NCBI RefSeq assembly: GCF_006385175.1 | Contig: NZ_VFIY01000018.1 | Location: 62,001 to 126,000, forward strand | DNA from: Emcibacter nanhaiensis | Lineage (GTDB): Bacteria; Pseudomonadota; Alphaproteobacteria; Sphingomonadales; Emcibacteraceae | Direction of reading: 5' to 3' | DNA length: 64,000 nt | Shown here: positions 54,021 through 63,292 of the stretch, piece after piece | Layout: every line of letters begins with the position of its first letter | Position numbering within the stretch: position 1 is the stretch's first letter | Notes under the pieces: generated by a model | What the model was told of the DNA's origin: nothing | What the model saw: only the letters and a program-made list of their open reading frames with translations | Database searches by the model: none | Position numbers and translations under genes: made by a program

Positions 54021-54162
54021 TGGATCCTGCCCCGGAACAGTGGACTGGAAATCGGACAATCCAGCGCCGGTTTCCCTTGAATTTTGCGCCCGCTGTGACA
54101 ATATATGGCCCGTATCGAGTATGAATCAGGGATATGACTTTTAACAAAGGGACAAAATATCA

Positions 54163-54918
54163 ATGGTAGATCGCAATACCCAATATTCTCCGACAGGCGT
54201 CCGGACAGCGGCAGAGATCGACGCCGGCCTGCGCAGCTATATGCTGACTGTCTACAATTACATGACCATTGCCCTGGCACTGACCGGGTTTGTGGCCCTC
54301 GGCGTGTTCCAGGTACCGGCACTGCAGGATCTTTTCTACCAGACCGCCATGGCACCGGACGGCAGCCGCATGCTTGTCGGCGTCACCGGCCTCGGCTATA
54401 TCGCCATGTTCTCGCCGCTGGCCTTTGTCCTGGTGCTGAGCTTCGGCATCAACCGCATGCAGTCCTCTACGGCACAGCTGGTCTTCTGGGCCTTTGCCGC
54501 CGTCTTCGGGCTGTCGCTGTCCAATATTTTCCTGGTCTATTCCGGCACCAGCATCGCCCGCACCTTCTTTGTCACTGCCGCGGCCTTTGGCGGTCTGAGC
54601 CTCTATGGCTATACCACCAAAAAGAGCCTCAGTGCCTTCGGGTCCTTCCTGGTCATGGGCCTGTTCGGCCTGATCATCGCCATGCTGGTCAATATGTTCC
54701 TGCAGTCCACCATGATGCAGTTCGTGATCTCGGTAGCCGGGGTACTGATCTTTGCCGGCCTGACCGCCTATGACACCCAGAAGATCAAGCTGATGTATCT
54801 GGAAGACGATCATCCGGAACTGGCCCGCAAAAAGGCCATCATGGGCGCCCTGACCCTCTATCTGGATTTCATCAACCTGTTCATGTTCCTGCTGCGCTTC
54901 ATGGGCAACCGGGAATAG
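54163..54918 (+). CDS. Bax inhibitor-1 / YccA family membrane protein
   Basis: A 251-residue inner-membrane protein with seven predicted helices, including LTAYDTQKIKLMYLEDD and the C-terminal ALTLYLDFINLFMFLLRFMG, hallmarks of the BI-1 family. Members are calcium-leak or FtsH-linked membrane proteins; the role in this organism is open. A strong terminator follows. Confidence 0.92.
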   Translation: MVDRNTQYSPTGVRTAAEIDAGLRSYMLTVYNYMTIALALTGFVALGVFQVPALQDLFYQTAMAPDGSRMLVGVTGLGYIAMFSPLAFVLVLSFGINRMQSSTAQLVFWAFAAVFGLSLSNIFLVYSGTSIARTFFVTAAAFGGLSLYGYTTKKSLSAFGSFLVMGLFGLIIAMLVNMFLQSTMMQFVISVAGVLIFAGLTAYDTQKIKLMYLEDDHPELARKKAIMGALTLYLDFINLFMFLLRFMGNRE

Positions 54919-54939
54919 GACAGGCAGAACAGGCATTCG

Positions 54940-54967
54940 AAACGGCCCCTTTGACGGGGCCGTTTTT
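54940..54967 (+). terminator. Rho-independent terminator after the BI-1 gene
   Basis: The stem AACGGCCCC-TTTGAC-GGGGCCGTT, nine pairs, followed by a short T run, starts about 21 bases after the stop. Confidence 0.88.
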
Positions 54968-55068
54968 ACGTTGAGCGAGATTATGCGCATTTAGGCGTTG
55001 CGCTCGGGGAAATTTTCAACTAGTCTCCGGCCCATTCCGGCGCTCCCCTGCCGGTCCGATATGGCGAA

Positions 55069-55145
<77 letters not shown>

Positions 55146-55196
55146 ATCTTTTCAATAAGTTGAATATCTTTTGAAATTTCCCGAAAAATCGGCCAT

Positions 55197-55206
55197 CCCC
55201 CCCCCC
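55197..55206 (+). repeat. Ten-base poly-C tract
   Basis: Ten consecutive C residues 88 bases before the DJ-1-like gene and just after the tRNA. Such tracts can vary in length by slippage; here it lies in a leader, not in a reading frame. Confidence 0.9.
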
Positions 55207-55293
55207 GCCGGGTCGGAGAGTGTCACCTTGTAGCCAGTTTCCTTTGACACCATCTTCGCTGCAGTTGTATACCGGCAACAAGGAGGCACAGAC

Positions 55294-56598
55294 ATGAACC
55301 GTCTTTTTCAGATCACCCCAAAACGCCGGTCCGGACCAGCTTTGTCCGCCTGCTTCGGCCTCCTCGCCATGGCGATTATACTTCCAGCGTCTGCCGGCAG
55401 CACGGGCGAATTCAAGGCCATTGATTTTGATCCCGCGCTAGAGGCCGCTGGAATGAACCTTGCAACCACGGACGGCAATCTGGACGCCGGTTTGCAGAAA
55501 AACGGCCTGCTGGATTCTGCCGAGATGGCTTTGATCGCGACGGTTCTCAACGACAAAGGCTACGACAGGTCGGCAACGGGTGGCGCCGATCACAAGACTG
55601 TCCTCGATGCCTACAGGCAGGCGCTGTCGTCCGCCAGCCGGGATGTGCAGCTCTTGACCGCCAAATACCCGGCCGCGGCAGAAATGGTGGCTGGTTATGT
55701 CATGATCGGCAATGACGGTTCCTTTGCCGCGATCAACGCCATGATGAGCAGATTTGGATCCCCGCTGGCCGGCGACTATACCCTTGCCCGAAGGCTTGGT
55801 CCCTGGTTCGGGCCCGAGGGAGATGCCGACGGGGACGGCGTGACCAACCGCATGGAATATAGCGCCTTTATCACCTCCGGACGAGAGGCGTATGTCAGGG
55901 CGGCGCTTGACCCGGAAACAAAACCCTCCGCCGCACAGGTTGCCGAGCTGGCGGGCAAAACCACCGTTCCGCAGGACGGGCGCAAAACCGTCGGCATCAT
56001 CCTCTACCCCGGTTTCGAGGTTCTGGATGTCTATGGCCCCCTCGAGATGTGGAGCTATGTGAAGGAATTCAACGTGGTCCTGATCGCCGAGCAAGCCGGG
56101 CCGGTGAAATCCGGCCAGGGTACCACGACAATCGCGGACTATTCCTTCACTACTGCGCCCGACCTCGACATCATCATGGTGCCGGGCGGCTTCGGCACAT
56201 TCAGCCAGCTTGAAAATGCGGCGCTTATGGACTTCCTGCGGACCCGGAATGAACAGACAGAAATCACGTCATCCGTCTGTACCGGCGCCGCGCTCCTCGC
56301 CCGGGCAGGTATCCTGAAAGGCCACAGGGCAACCACCAATAAACGTTTTTTCTCACTGGCAACGGATCAGGACGTAAGCGTGGACTGGGTGGTTGAAGCC
56401 CGCTGGGTTGAAAGCGGCAAGATGATCACCTCCTCAGGTGTTTCGGCGGGGACGGACATGGCGCTGGCCCTGATTGCCCGGCTTTATGGCGTGGACCGCG
56501 CACGAGGGATTGCCAGCGGAGTGGAATATCAATGGCAGGAAGATCCCTCCCTCGATCCCTTCGCCAAATTTGTCACAAAGCAGGGGACTGCCCCCTGA
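55294..56598 (+). CDS. Exported DJ-1/PfpI-family protein with an N-terminal calcium-binding-like region
   Basis: A 434-residue protein. A signal peptide ([18 protein letters not shown]) is followed by about 190 residues of no named family that contain an EF-hand-like loop [14 protein letters not shown]. From about residue 230 a DJ-1/PfpI domain follows: [20 protein letters not shown] and the nucleophile elbow [16 protein letters not shown]-1/PfpI proteins act as chaperones, glyoxalases or proteases; an exported fusion is less usual. It lies between an intact tRNA-Arg and a degenerate copy of the same tRNA, a position that suggests arrival by duplication or insertion. Confidence 0.85.
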   Translation: MNRLFQITPKRRSGPALSACFGLLAMAIILPASAGSTGEFKAIDFDPALEAAGMNLATTDGNLDAGLQKNGLLDSAEMALIATVLNDKGYDRSATGGADHKTVLDAYRQALSSASRDVQLLTAKYPAAAEMVAGYVMIGNDGSFAAINAMMSRFGSPLAGDYTLARRLGPWFGPEGDADGDGVTNRMEYSAFITSGREAYVRAALDPETKPSAAQVAELAGKTTVPQDGRKTVGIILYPGFEVLDVYGPLEMWSYVKEFNVVLIAEQAGPVKSGQGTTTIADYSFTTAPDLDIIMVPGGFGTFSQLENAALMDFLRTRNEQTEITSSVCTGAALLARAGILKGHRATTNKRFFSLATDQDVSVDWVVEARWVESGKMITSSGVSAGTDMALALIARLYGVDRARGIASGVEYQWQEDPSLDPFAKFVTKQGTAP

Positions 56599-56668
56599 AC
56601 CTGATGACGGTTTCTGGCCCGAAGACAAACATCTCGTGGATAAATGGGGGAAATGAACCAGCGCATTT

Positions 56669-56741
56669 ATGGCGTAAACACCCGTCCGAAGGCAGAGGCC
56701 AGAGGTTCGTATCCTCTCGGTTGCGCCATCTTTTGAATAAG
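56669..56741 (+). pseudogene. Degenerate tRNA-Arg(CCG) copy with internal deletion
   Basis: From CACCCGT it jumps directly to CCGAAGGCAG, missing the 26 bases of the D arm and 5' anticodon arm, and then follows the tRNA to GCGCCA with a few changes. Flanks match as well: ATGGCG before it and TCTTTTGAATAAG after it. The T stem has changed in a paired way (AGAGG/CCTCT), but the T loop reads TTCGTAT, losing the invariant A58, so it cannot work. Confidence 0.8.
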
Positions 56742-56876
56742 CCAGATATCCGGTCACCTCTCTCCATTCTTGCATTTTCATATCCGGTATGGCACCACTT
56801 ATAGGGAGACGGCTGGCTGCCTGACGGCCCGCAAGTCTCCTGAAAGTTCCGTTTTGTAGTGCAGGGGAACAGGTGA

Positions 56877-57659
56877 ATGCGGTTGAGGATGCGATTTTGG
56901 ATGATCGCCTTTATGCTGATGCCAGTCGGCGCATTGGCGCAGGCTGACGACAAGACCGTTTCCAGTCAAAAGCCGGCTGTGGTTCGTACCATCGTGCTGG
57001 GCGCAGAGGACAGCTGGCCTCCCTTTTCCAATGCGGACGGCACTGGCCTGTCCAACAGCATTGTCCGGGAGGCCTTCGGCCTGCGCGGCATCAAGGTGCT
57101 TTTCCAGGTGGCGCCATACGCCCGCCTCCTGCGCATGACAGAGCAGGGGGAAATCGTCGGCCTGTTCAACGTCACAAAAGAGCCCTCGACTGAAAAAGTC
57201 TACCATTTCGGAAAGCAGCGCCTTTTTCGCGCCACCACCGGCTACTACTATCATGTGGGCCAGCCACTCAAGGCCGGGAACTTCCGCGAACTGGTCAACA
57301 ACGAGCGCATAGGCCTGATGCTGGGCTATGAATATGGCCCCTTTATTCTCCAGAATGACAAGGTCCGCACCGTTCGGGTCAACAGCCAGGAAAATCTTGT
57401 ACACATGCTGCAACGGGGCCGGCTGGATGCCGTCATTATGTTTGACGCCATTGCTGAAGTCGTGCTGGCAAAAACCCAGGCACAACAGGAAATCAGGCGC
57501 GCCTTTGACGGGGAGCATAGCGACATCTATGTGGCCTTCAGTCGCAAGCATCCGGAAGCCGGGATGCTGGCTGAGGAACTGGACGCCGGGCTCATCGCCC
57601 TGCGGGAATCCGGGCGGCTGGCGGAGATCCTGCGCGGGCAGGCCGAGATCGGAGACTAA
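56877..57659 (+). CDS. Periplasmic solute-binding protein, SBP_bac_3-like
   Basis: A 260-residue exported protein. The signal peptide (FWMIAFMLMPVGALAQA) is followed by a binding-protein fold: LGAEDSWPPFSN, IVREAFGLRGIKVLFQ, and LVHMLQRGRLDAVIMFDAIAE. No permease or ATPase gene is nearby, so this looks like an orphan receptor, perhaps sensing rather than transport. The amino-acid-type ligand is a family inference. AGGGGAAC lies upstream of the ATG. Confidence 0.78.
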   Translation: MRLRMRFWMIAFMLMPVGALAQADDKTVSSQKPAVVRTIVLGAEDSWPPFSNADGTGLSNSIVREAFGLRGIKVLFQVAPYARLLRMTEQGEIVGLFNVTKEPSTEKVYHFGKQRLFRATTGYYYHVGQPLKAGNFRELVNNERIGLMLGYEYGPFILQNDKVRTVRVNSQENLVHMLQRGRLDAVIMFDAIAEVVLAKTQAQQEIRRAFDGEHSDIYVAFSRKHPEAGMLAEELDAGLIALRESGRLAEILRGQAEIGD

Positions 57660-57763
57660 CCCGCCGCCCTGACGGCCCGGCCCGGTTCGTTGCCGCACAG
57701 CATATCGGGGGCCCGGGCGGACCCTGATCATTTCCTGCTCCTCCCCATCGTCTGCCCCCTGCC

Positions 57764-57777
57764 CTGATCCAGATCAA
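57764..57777. promoter_or_regulatory. FNR/FixK-type box upstream of the truncated haemoglobin gene
   Basis: The sequence CTGAT-CCAG-ATCAA matches the TTGAT-N4-ATCAA consensus of FNR/FixK at nine of ten bases and lies 63 bases before the start codon. It suggests oxygen- or nitric-oxide-dependent control of the globin gene. Confidence 0.65.
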
Positions 57778-57839
57778 TGCAATATAGCTGCATAATCAAC
57801 TAGGTTGGGAGCCATAACAGAAAAAGGCAGACTTACAGG

Positions 57840-58283
57840 ATGACGAACCCCGCAACCAAAGACAACAACAGCAACGCGCGAACCCCCGCCAAACCCCCCG
57901 CCAAAACCCCCTATGACATGCTTGGCGGCGATGAGGGTGTGCGCCGGCTGTGCAAGGCCTTCTACCGGATCATGGACACCTCCGACCAGACCCGGGAGCT
58001 GCGCGCCCTGCATGGCGAGGACCTGTCAGACATCGAGGAACTGCTGGGCGACTACCTCACCACCTGGCTTGGCGGCCCCCGCATCTGGATTGAGAAGAAA
58101 GGCGGCATGTGCCTGACCGGGGCCCACGCCCCCTTCAAGATCGGCCCCAAGGCCCGCGACCAGTGGCTGTATTGCATGGACGAGGCGCTCAGGGACATCG
58201 AGGCACCGAAGGAACTCCAGGTCATCCTCAAGGCTCCCTTGATCGGCATCGCCAACATGATCATGAACAGCGACGAAGATTAG
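57840..58283 (+). CDS. Truncated haemoglobin, group II-like
   Basis: A 147-residue globin with a Pro/Lys-rich N-terminal extension of about 22 residues. The core reads YDMLGGDEGVRRLCKAFYRI, LTTWLGGPRIWIEKKG and GAHAPFKIGPKARDQWLYCM; the proximal His is in GAHAPF. The distal pocket Trp and Tyr expected for group II fit WLGGP and nearby residues. Such globins handle nitric oxide or oxygen under low-oxygen conditions, in line with the FNR/FixK-like box upstream. Confidence 0.88.
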   Translation: MTNPATKDNNSNARTPAKPPAKTPYDMLGGDEGVRRLCKAFYRIMDTSDQTRELRALHGEDLSDIEELLGDYLTTWLGGPRIWIEKKGGMCLTGAHAPFKIGPKARDQWLYCMDEALRDIEAPKELQVILKAPLIGIANMIMNSDED

Positions 58284-58294
58284 GGAAGAGCTTT

Positions 58295-58723
58295 CTATCC
58301 CTCCTGTGACGACGACAGTCGTGTCAGACAGCGCCGGAAGGCGGACAGATGGTTGTTTTGCGAGGCCTCCTGCAGGCGCAGCAATACATTCCTGACCATC
58401 GGGTCATTGACGGCAGCCAGAAGGCGGTCATACATTTCCGCATTCTCGATCTCCGCCTCGATGCCGCCCTTGCAGGCCTCGACCAGGGTCTCCGGCGCCT
58501 CGACATTTCCGGCCCACTGGTCTTCCGGCGGGATGAGGCCGAGGCGCTCAAACTGCCTGAGCAGGGCCCCGGCATGCCTGTTTTCCGCCTCGACGATATT
58601 GATGAAGGGCCGGACCGGTCCGAACTTCTCGATTACCTTGGCATAGGTGGCCCTGGCCTTATATTCGTCATCCAGCGCCTCCTCGAGAATTTTCCGGGTT
58701 TCCTCGCGATAGTCTTCAGCCAT
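58295..58723 (-). CDS. Ferritin-like (DUF2202-type) protein
   Basis: A 142-residue all-helical protein with the four-helix ferritin-like pattern: LEEALDDEYKARATYAKVIE and NIVEAENRHAGALLRQFERL place carboxylate and His residues as in di-iron carboxylate proteins, repeated in IEAEIENAEMYDRLL and ASQNNHLSAF. It is convergent with the haemoglobin gene, eleven bases apart. A role in iron or peroxide handling is inferred; the family is otherwise uncharacterised. Confidence 0.72.
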   Translation of the reverse strand: MAEDYREETRKILEEALDDEYKARATYAKVIEKFGPVRPFINIVEAENRHAGALLRQFERLGLIPPEDQWAGNVEAPETLVEACKGGIEAEIENAEMYDRLLAAVNDPMVRNVLLRLQEASQNNHLSAFRRCLTRLSSSQEG

Positions 58724-58894
58724 GCCGTCCTCTCATAGATCATGAATGGAAATCTTCGCCATTGTGCCACAACCGGCCGCCGATTTCCATGCGCCTGCAT
58801 CAGACCCACGCCGGCTCCATCGGGGCTTGAGTAACAGGGGGTATGATGCTAAAATTAACACTTTATTAATGATAATAATCTCTTGGGGGATAGT

Positions 58895-61800
58895 ATGACG
58901 TACCGGCCTTCCGGCGCTGTTCCAGCGTCTAAAAACGATAAAATTGATATCGAAAATATTTCCACACCCAGAACAACCCCGGAAAAATCCTCCGGCCGCA
59001 AAGGACTTCGCTTTGGCCTGATGAGCCTCAGCCTGCTGCCGCTGGCGGGCTGCGGTGGCGGCGGCGGCAGCACGGCCTCACCCACCTCGCCGACGACCCC
59101 GACGACCCCGGACCCGGACTTCACCGAAAACCCGACCAATGTCTTTACCGCCATTGACGATAATGACCGGACCCTGGATGAAAGCGGCTCGACCGCCGAC
59201 CTCACCGTCATTGGCCGCGGCGGCGACGACAGCATCACCACCGGCAGCGGCGATGATATGATCCGCGGCGGTGACGGTGCGGACACCATCGTTGCCGGTG
59301 CAGGCGACGACGTGATTGTGGTGATCGGCACCACCGCGGCAGGGGAATATACCTCCGCCGATATCACCAACCCGGCCGGCTCCGGCGTCGACCTGTCCGG
59401 ACTGATTACCCTGGCCGACCTGAACGACCGGACCACCAGCGAGGCACAGGCCGGGGAAAGCCTCGACGGCGGCGCCGGCAACAATACCCTCTATATCTAT
59501 GGCACCGTCGACCTGACCGGGGTGACGCTGACCAACCTCACCCAGCTGATCGTCAATTCCGATGTGACCCTGACCCAGGAACAGATCGCCCGGTTCACCA
59601 GCATCGACGGCGACGGCAATTCGATCATCAACATTGTGGTGCCGGACGGTCAGAGCGCCAGCCTTGATCTCAGTACGATCAGCGTAAGCGACATCGGTGC
59701 CATCAATATTGATGGCAACCTGACGCTGGTGATTGATGATCTGAACGATCTTGCCGGCATCGCCTCTATTGTCTCCCAGGCCGGGGACAATTTGACACTC
59801 AGCATCAGTGGTGATGTTCCATTGAATATCAACCTGTCAGACCTTTTGGCGATATTCCCCAAAATCGACACTTTGGACCTGGATGATGTCGTGACCCTGA
59901 GCATTGACGATCCGGCCGCTGTGACGGCGTTAGGACTAACGGATATTTCAGGCGATGGCGTGATTGACGCCGGCGGCTCTGTCGAGGTCCTTAACGCGCT
60001 TGAAAATATCAATCTCTCAATCGGTGAAGTATTTGCAAGTGTTGACAGTTTCGCTGTCCAGGAAGACACGCTTCTGGTTCTGAATATCCAGGACGACTTG
60101 CTGTCAAACGATTTCACCTTGAATGGCGACGCCGTAAGCTTCGTTGATTTTTCCTTGAGCGAGGATTCTGCTGGACAAGCCGTTTTTATAATCGATGAAG
60201 AACTTGGTGTTGTTATCATCAAACCGGCACAGGATTACTCCGGGCTGCTTTCCTTCAACTATACAGTAGAGGATGAGAATGGAAACAGTGACAGCGGCAC
60301 TGTGAAAGTCAATGTCAATCCTGTCGACGACGTTCCCACCGCCTATGGAGCAACAGTAAACGTTTCCGTCAACGAAAGTGGCACGTTATCAATTGATGGC
60401 ATTGTCATGTCCAACGACGTTGTTCTTTCAACTGACGGAGACCAGCTCCATATAGAAGACCCGGACAGTTCACTTTCTCCCATTGTTATTCGGGTTGACG
60501 AGATTTCGCATGGCGAAATCCTGGTCAATGGTTCACCTGCCACAGAATTCACCTATAGTCAGGTATCTTCCGGTGTAGTGGAGTTCTCGCATTCCGGCGG
60601 GACATCTTTACCGACACTCTCCATTTCCCTTTCTAACGACGGAATAAATTTTGGAGAAACATTTGATGTTACCGTCAGATTGAGCGACCTCGACAATGCC
60701 TATATCATCACTGAAGCCGGAACATTCCAGCCTGGCTTTACAATTGCCGCCAATGAGTCCTATTACAGTGATGCTGAAGATCTCTATTTCTACAGTAATT
60801 CACCAAGTAGTGACTTTACCAATTATGGTCAGATTACAGGACTCGGCGATACAGGTTATATTAACCCCCTTTACTTTGATGATGTCGGAACGGTCACTAA
60901 CTATGGCATAATCGAAATCGAGGGTGGAACCGATGATGCCGCCGCGATACACACTTTTGGTGAAGGAACACTGATCAACCATGGACTGATTCAGACTTCC
61001 GTGCCATTTGATTTTTATTCCTCTGGAGGAGACACCGAGACATATGCTTTTGGCGCCGTAATCGGATCTGCCACCAATAGCGGGACCATCCTTGCCGAAG
61101 GAAAAGGCGCTATCGGCCTCTTTTATACTTCCGGTCTTACCCTCAACAATTCAGGATATATTATCGCAAGGGGCAATGAGCTGGCAGAAGGAGTCGCTGT
61201 ATCCGGCGGAGTAGCAAATATTGTAAACTCTGGACTGATCAGCGCCAGCGCTGAGGACGAACAGGGTATTTCATTTGGCCTGGATCTTTTCAACACTGTT
61301 GCAACAGTGGAAAATAGTGGCACCATCACTGCCGATATCGCTGTTTATGCCACCAATCTGACGGCCCTCAATAATAGCGGGGCAATATCTGGTGAAATCT
61401 ACCTGCTATCTTCCCTGGACAACACGCTGATCAATACCGGTTCCATCAATGGAAATATTTATTTCGGTAGCGGTGACGATAGCCTGACAAACACCGACGG
61501 CAGTATTTCGGGACTGGTCTATCTTGGCGCCGGGAATGATACGGCGATTGGCAGCAGCGCAAGTGATTACCTGATCGGCGAAGCCGGAGACGACACGATT
61601 TCCAGCGGCGGCGGAGACGACCTTATATCAGGGGGCGCCGGGGCCGATACCATTGATGGCGGAGAAGGGTCGGATACCGTCAGCTACCGGTCCTCTACGG
61701 CAGCAGTTATTGCCAGCCTGGATGGCAGCCTGGGATTGCAGGGGGATGCAGAGGGAGACAGCCTGACCTCCATTGAGAACCTGATTGGCAGCGCCTATGG

Positions 61801-62899
61801 AGACGTACTCAAAGGCAATGATGGCGACAATATCCTTCAGGGCCTGGAGGGCGACGATTATTTCGACAGCGGCCTTGGTGCAGATACTCTAGACGGTGGA
61901 CTTGGTGTAGATAATGCCCGTTATCAGTTTTCCGATGCTGCCGTATTTATTGACCTGGGCGCGGGAACCGCAAGTGGCGGCCATGCTGAGGGCGATATCC
62001 TGATTTCCATTGAAAATCTTTGGGGGAGCGAATTCGATGACACCCTGACGGGAGATTTGAAAGACAACCGCCTCTTCGGACACGACGGGGATGACACGTT
62101 GCTGGGAGCCGAAGGCGATGACTATCTCGAGGGCATGGCCGGAGCAGACCACCTGGATGGCGGTGACGGAACTGATACGGCCCTCTATGTAAATTACAAC
62201 ACCGAAGGCGTAACAGTAAATCTGGGGACAGGCGTCGGTTCAGGAGGAAATGCGGAAGGTGACACCTACACGGGGATCGAAAACGTATCCGGTACTCAAT
62301 TTGACGATGTCATCTTTGGCAGTGCAGATGATAACTATCTAATAGGCTCCGAAGGTAATGATGTTCTCTATGGGCAACAGGGAGATGACCATTTGGAAGG
62401 CTCTCTTGGTAACGATACCCTCTATGGCGGAGACGGCAACGACAGATTGACGGACAGTTTCGGCAATAATGTGCTTTTCGGAGGCGAAGGCGCGGATAGT
62501 TTCGAAACAGGGGATGGCGACGACAGCATCAATGTAACCAACCTGGATTTCACTCTAATTTCCGCCGGCGGAGGCAATGACTTCCTTGCCTTGGTTGGAA
62601 CCGGCCTGAATCTGGACCTTAGTTCAGAAACCGGCGACCTGATTTCAGGAATCGAAAATATCTCCCTTGGTATAGACGGCGCCAACAGCCTGACCCTAAC
62701 GGCTCAGGATCTGCTGGATCTTTCGTCGACCTCTGATCAGTTGATCGTTACCGGCGGCGCAGATGATGTTGTCAATGCCACTGGCGAAGGCTGGGTCCAG
62801 GAAGCTGACCAGATCATCGACGGGGTGACCTATAATGTTTACACGTCGGATCTGGCTACTTTGCTTGTGGAAGAAGATATCATTCAGAATGTTGGCTAA
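58895..62899 (+). CDS. Large RTX/beta-helix surface protein with lipoprotein-like N-terminus
   Basis: A 1334-residue protein. After a polar N-terminus of about 35 residues comes a hydrophobic segment and LLPLAGCGGGGGS with Cys53 in a lipobox, which would make it an outer-membrane lipoprotein. A first RTX-like block (GRGGDDSITTGSGDD and relatives) is near residues 110-150; a cadherin/VCBS-like region with 'EDTLLVLNIQDDLLSND' lies near 390; repeated NSG-type beta-helix turns such as NNSGYIIARG and ENSGTITAD fill residues 640-860; and many calcium-binding GGxGxDxLx repeats run from about 890 to 1220. The start ATG has GGGGGA upstream; a TTG four codons earlier is in frame. It is probably an adhesin or surface-layer protein; no type I secretion genes are near. 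Confidence 0.85.
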   Translation: MTYRPSGAVPASKNDKIDIENISTPRTTPEKSSGRKGLRFGLMSLSLLPLAGCGGGGGSTASPTSPTTPTTPDPDFTENPTNVFTAIDDNDRTLDESGSTADLTVIGRGGDDSITTGSGDDMIRGGDGADTIVAGAGDDVIVVIGTTAAGEYTSADITNPAGSGVDLSGLITLADLNDRTTSEAQAGESLDGGAGNNTLYIYGTVDLTGVTLTNLTQLIVNSDVTLTQEQIARFTSIDGDGNSIINIVVPDGQSASLDLSTISVSDIGAINIDGNLTLVIDDLNDLAGIASIVSQAGDNLTLSISGDVPLNINLSDLLAIFPKIDTLDLDDVVTLSIDDPAAVTALGLTDISGDGVIDAGGSVEVLNALENINLSIGEVFASVDSFAVQEDTLLVLNIQDDLLSNDFTLNGDAVSFVDFSLSEDSAGQAVFIIDEELGVVIIKPAQDYSGLLSFNYTVEDENGNSDSGTVKVNVNPVDDVPTAYGATVNVSVNESGTLSIDGIVMSNDVVLSTDGDQLHIEDPDSSLSPIVIRVDEISHGEILVNGSPATEFTYSQVSSGVVEFSHSGGTSLPTLSISLSNDGINFGETFDVTVRLSDLDNAYIITEAGTFQPGFTIAANESYYSDAEDLYFYSNSPSSDFTNYGQITGLGDTGYINPLYFDDVGTVTNYGIIEIEGGTDDAAAIHTFGEGTLINHGLIQTSVPFDFYSSGGDTETYAFGAVIGSATNSGTILAEGKGAIGLFYTSGLTLNNSGYIIARGNELAEGVAVSGGVANIVNSGLISASAEDEQGISFGLDLFNTVATVENSGTITADIAVYATNLTALNNSGAISGEIYLLSSLDNTLINTGSINGNIYFGSGDDSLTNTDGSISGLVYLGAGNDTAIGSSASDYLIGEAGDDTISSGGGDDLISGGAGADTIDGGEGSDTVSYRSSTAAVIASLDGSLGLQGDAEGDSLTSIENLIGSAYGDVLKGNDGDNILQGLEGDDYFDSGLGADTLDGGLGVDNARYQFSDAAVFIDLGAGTASGGHAEGDILISIENLWGSEFDDTLTGDLKDNRLFGHDGDDTLLGAEGDDYLEGMAGADHLDGGDGTDTALYVNYNTEGVTVNLGTGVGSGGNAEGDTYTGIENVSGTQFDDVIFGSADDNYLIGSEGNDVLYGQQGDDHLEGSLGNDTLYGGDGNDRLTDSFGNNVLFGGEGADSFETGDGDDSINVTNLDFTLISAGGGNDFLALVGTGLNLDLSSETGDLISGIENISLGIDGANSLTLTAQDLLDLSSTSDQLIVTGGADDVVNATGEGWVQEADQIIDGVTYNVYTSDLATLLVEEDIIQNVG

Positions 62900-62908
62900 A
62901 GGCCTTTT

Positions 62909-63280
62909 TTACGTAATTCCGGCCGGCGTGCCCTGGTGGAAGATCATCTGCCAGCGGCCGTCAGTCAGTTGCCATAGGGAACTCCTCCGCGCCTGGCTGG
63001 CGATATGACCGTCACGCCCTGTCACCGTGGTGGTGTACAGCAGCAGGGCCAGGGTGTCTGTGACCGGCCTGAGCTCCGGGTCGCTCAAGCTAACCGCTGG
63101 TGCCGGCCCTGAGAGCGCCTCCGGGAAATCACTTTTGACGAACCGCCGTCCCGATTTGCCGATTTCGACAAAGTCGTCATGCAGCAGCTCCGCGAAGGTG
63201 GCCGCACAGGCCGTCGCGCCCGCCTCAAGCAAGCGGTGCTCCAGCGCCACCAGGGTTTCCGTCAAATTTTTGTCGGTCAT
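62909..63280 (-). CDS. DUF4440 / NTF2-fold protein
   Basis: A 123-residue protein with the SnoaL/NTF2-like pattern, FAELLHDDFVEIGKSGRRF and RRSSLWQLTDGRWQMIFHQG, the standard DUF4440 opening and closing segments. I start at the second in-frame ATG, nine bases after AAGGA; the first ATG directly touches that site. It is unlikely to be an enzyme with an assignable substrate. It is convergent with the RTX protein gene at nine bases. Confidence 0.75.
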   Translation of the reverse strand: MTDKNLTETLVALEHRLLEAGATACAATFAELLHDDFVEIGKSGRRFVKSDFPEALSGPAPAVSLSDPELRPVTDTLALLLYTTTVTGRDGHIASQARRSSLWQLTDGRWQMIFHQGTPAGIT

Positions 63281-63292
63281 TATCGTCATTCC

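Noticed and set aside
56434-56781. 115-codon minus-strand frame across the degenerate tRNA
   Set aside because: Same artefact as above, translated from the broken tRNA copy and the end of the DJ-1 gene.
61500-62500. Repeated DNA in the RTX gene as a possible CRISPR-like or satellite array
   Set aside because: The repeats are nine-residue protein repeats with variable codons inside one reading frame, with no identical DNA repeats and spacers.
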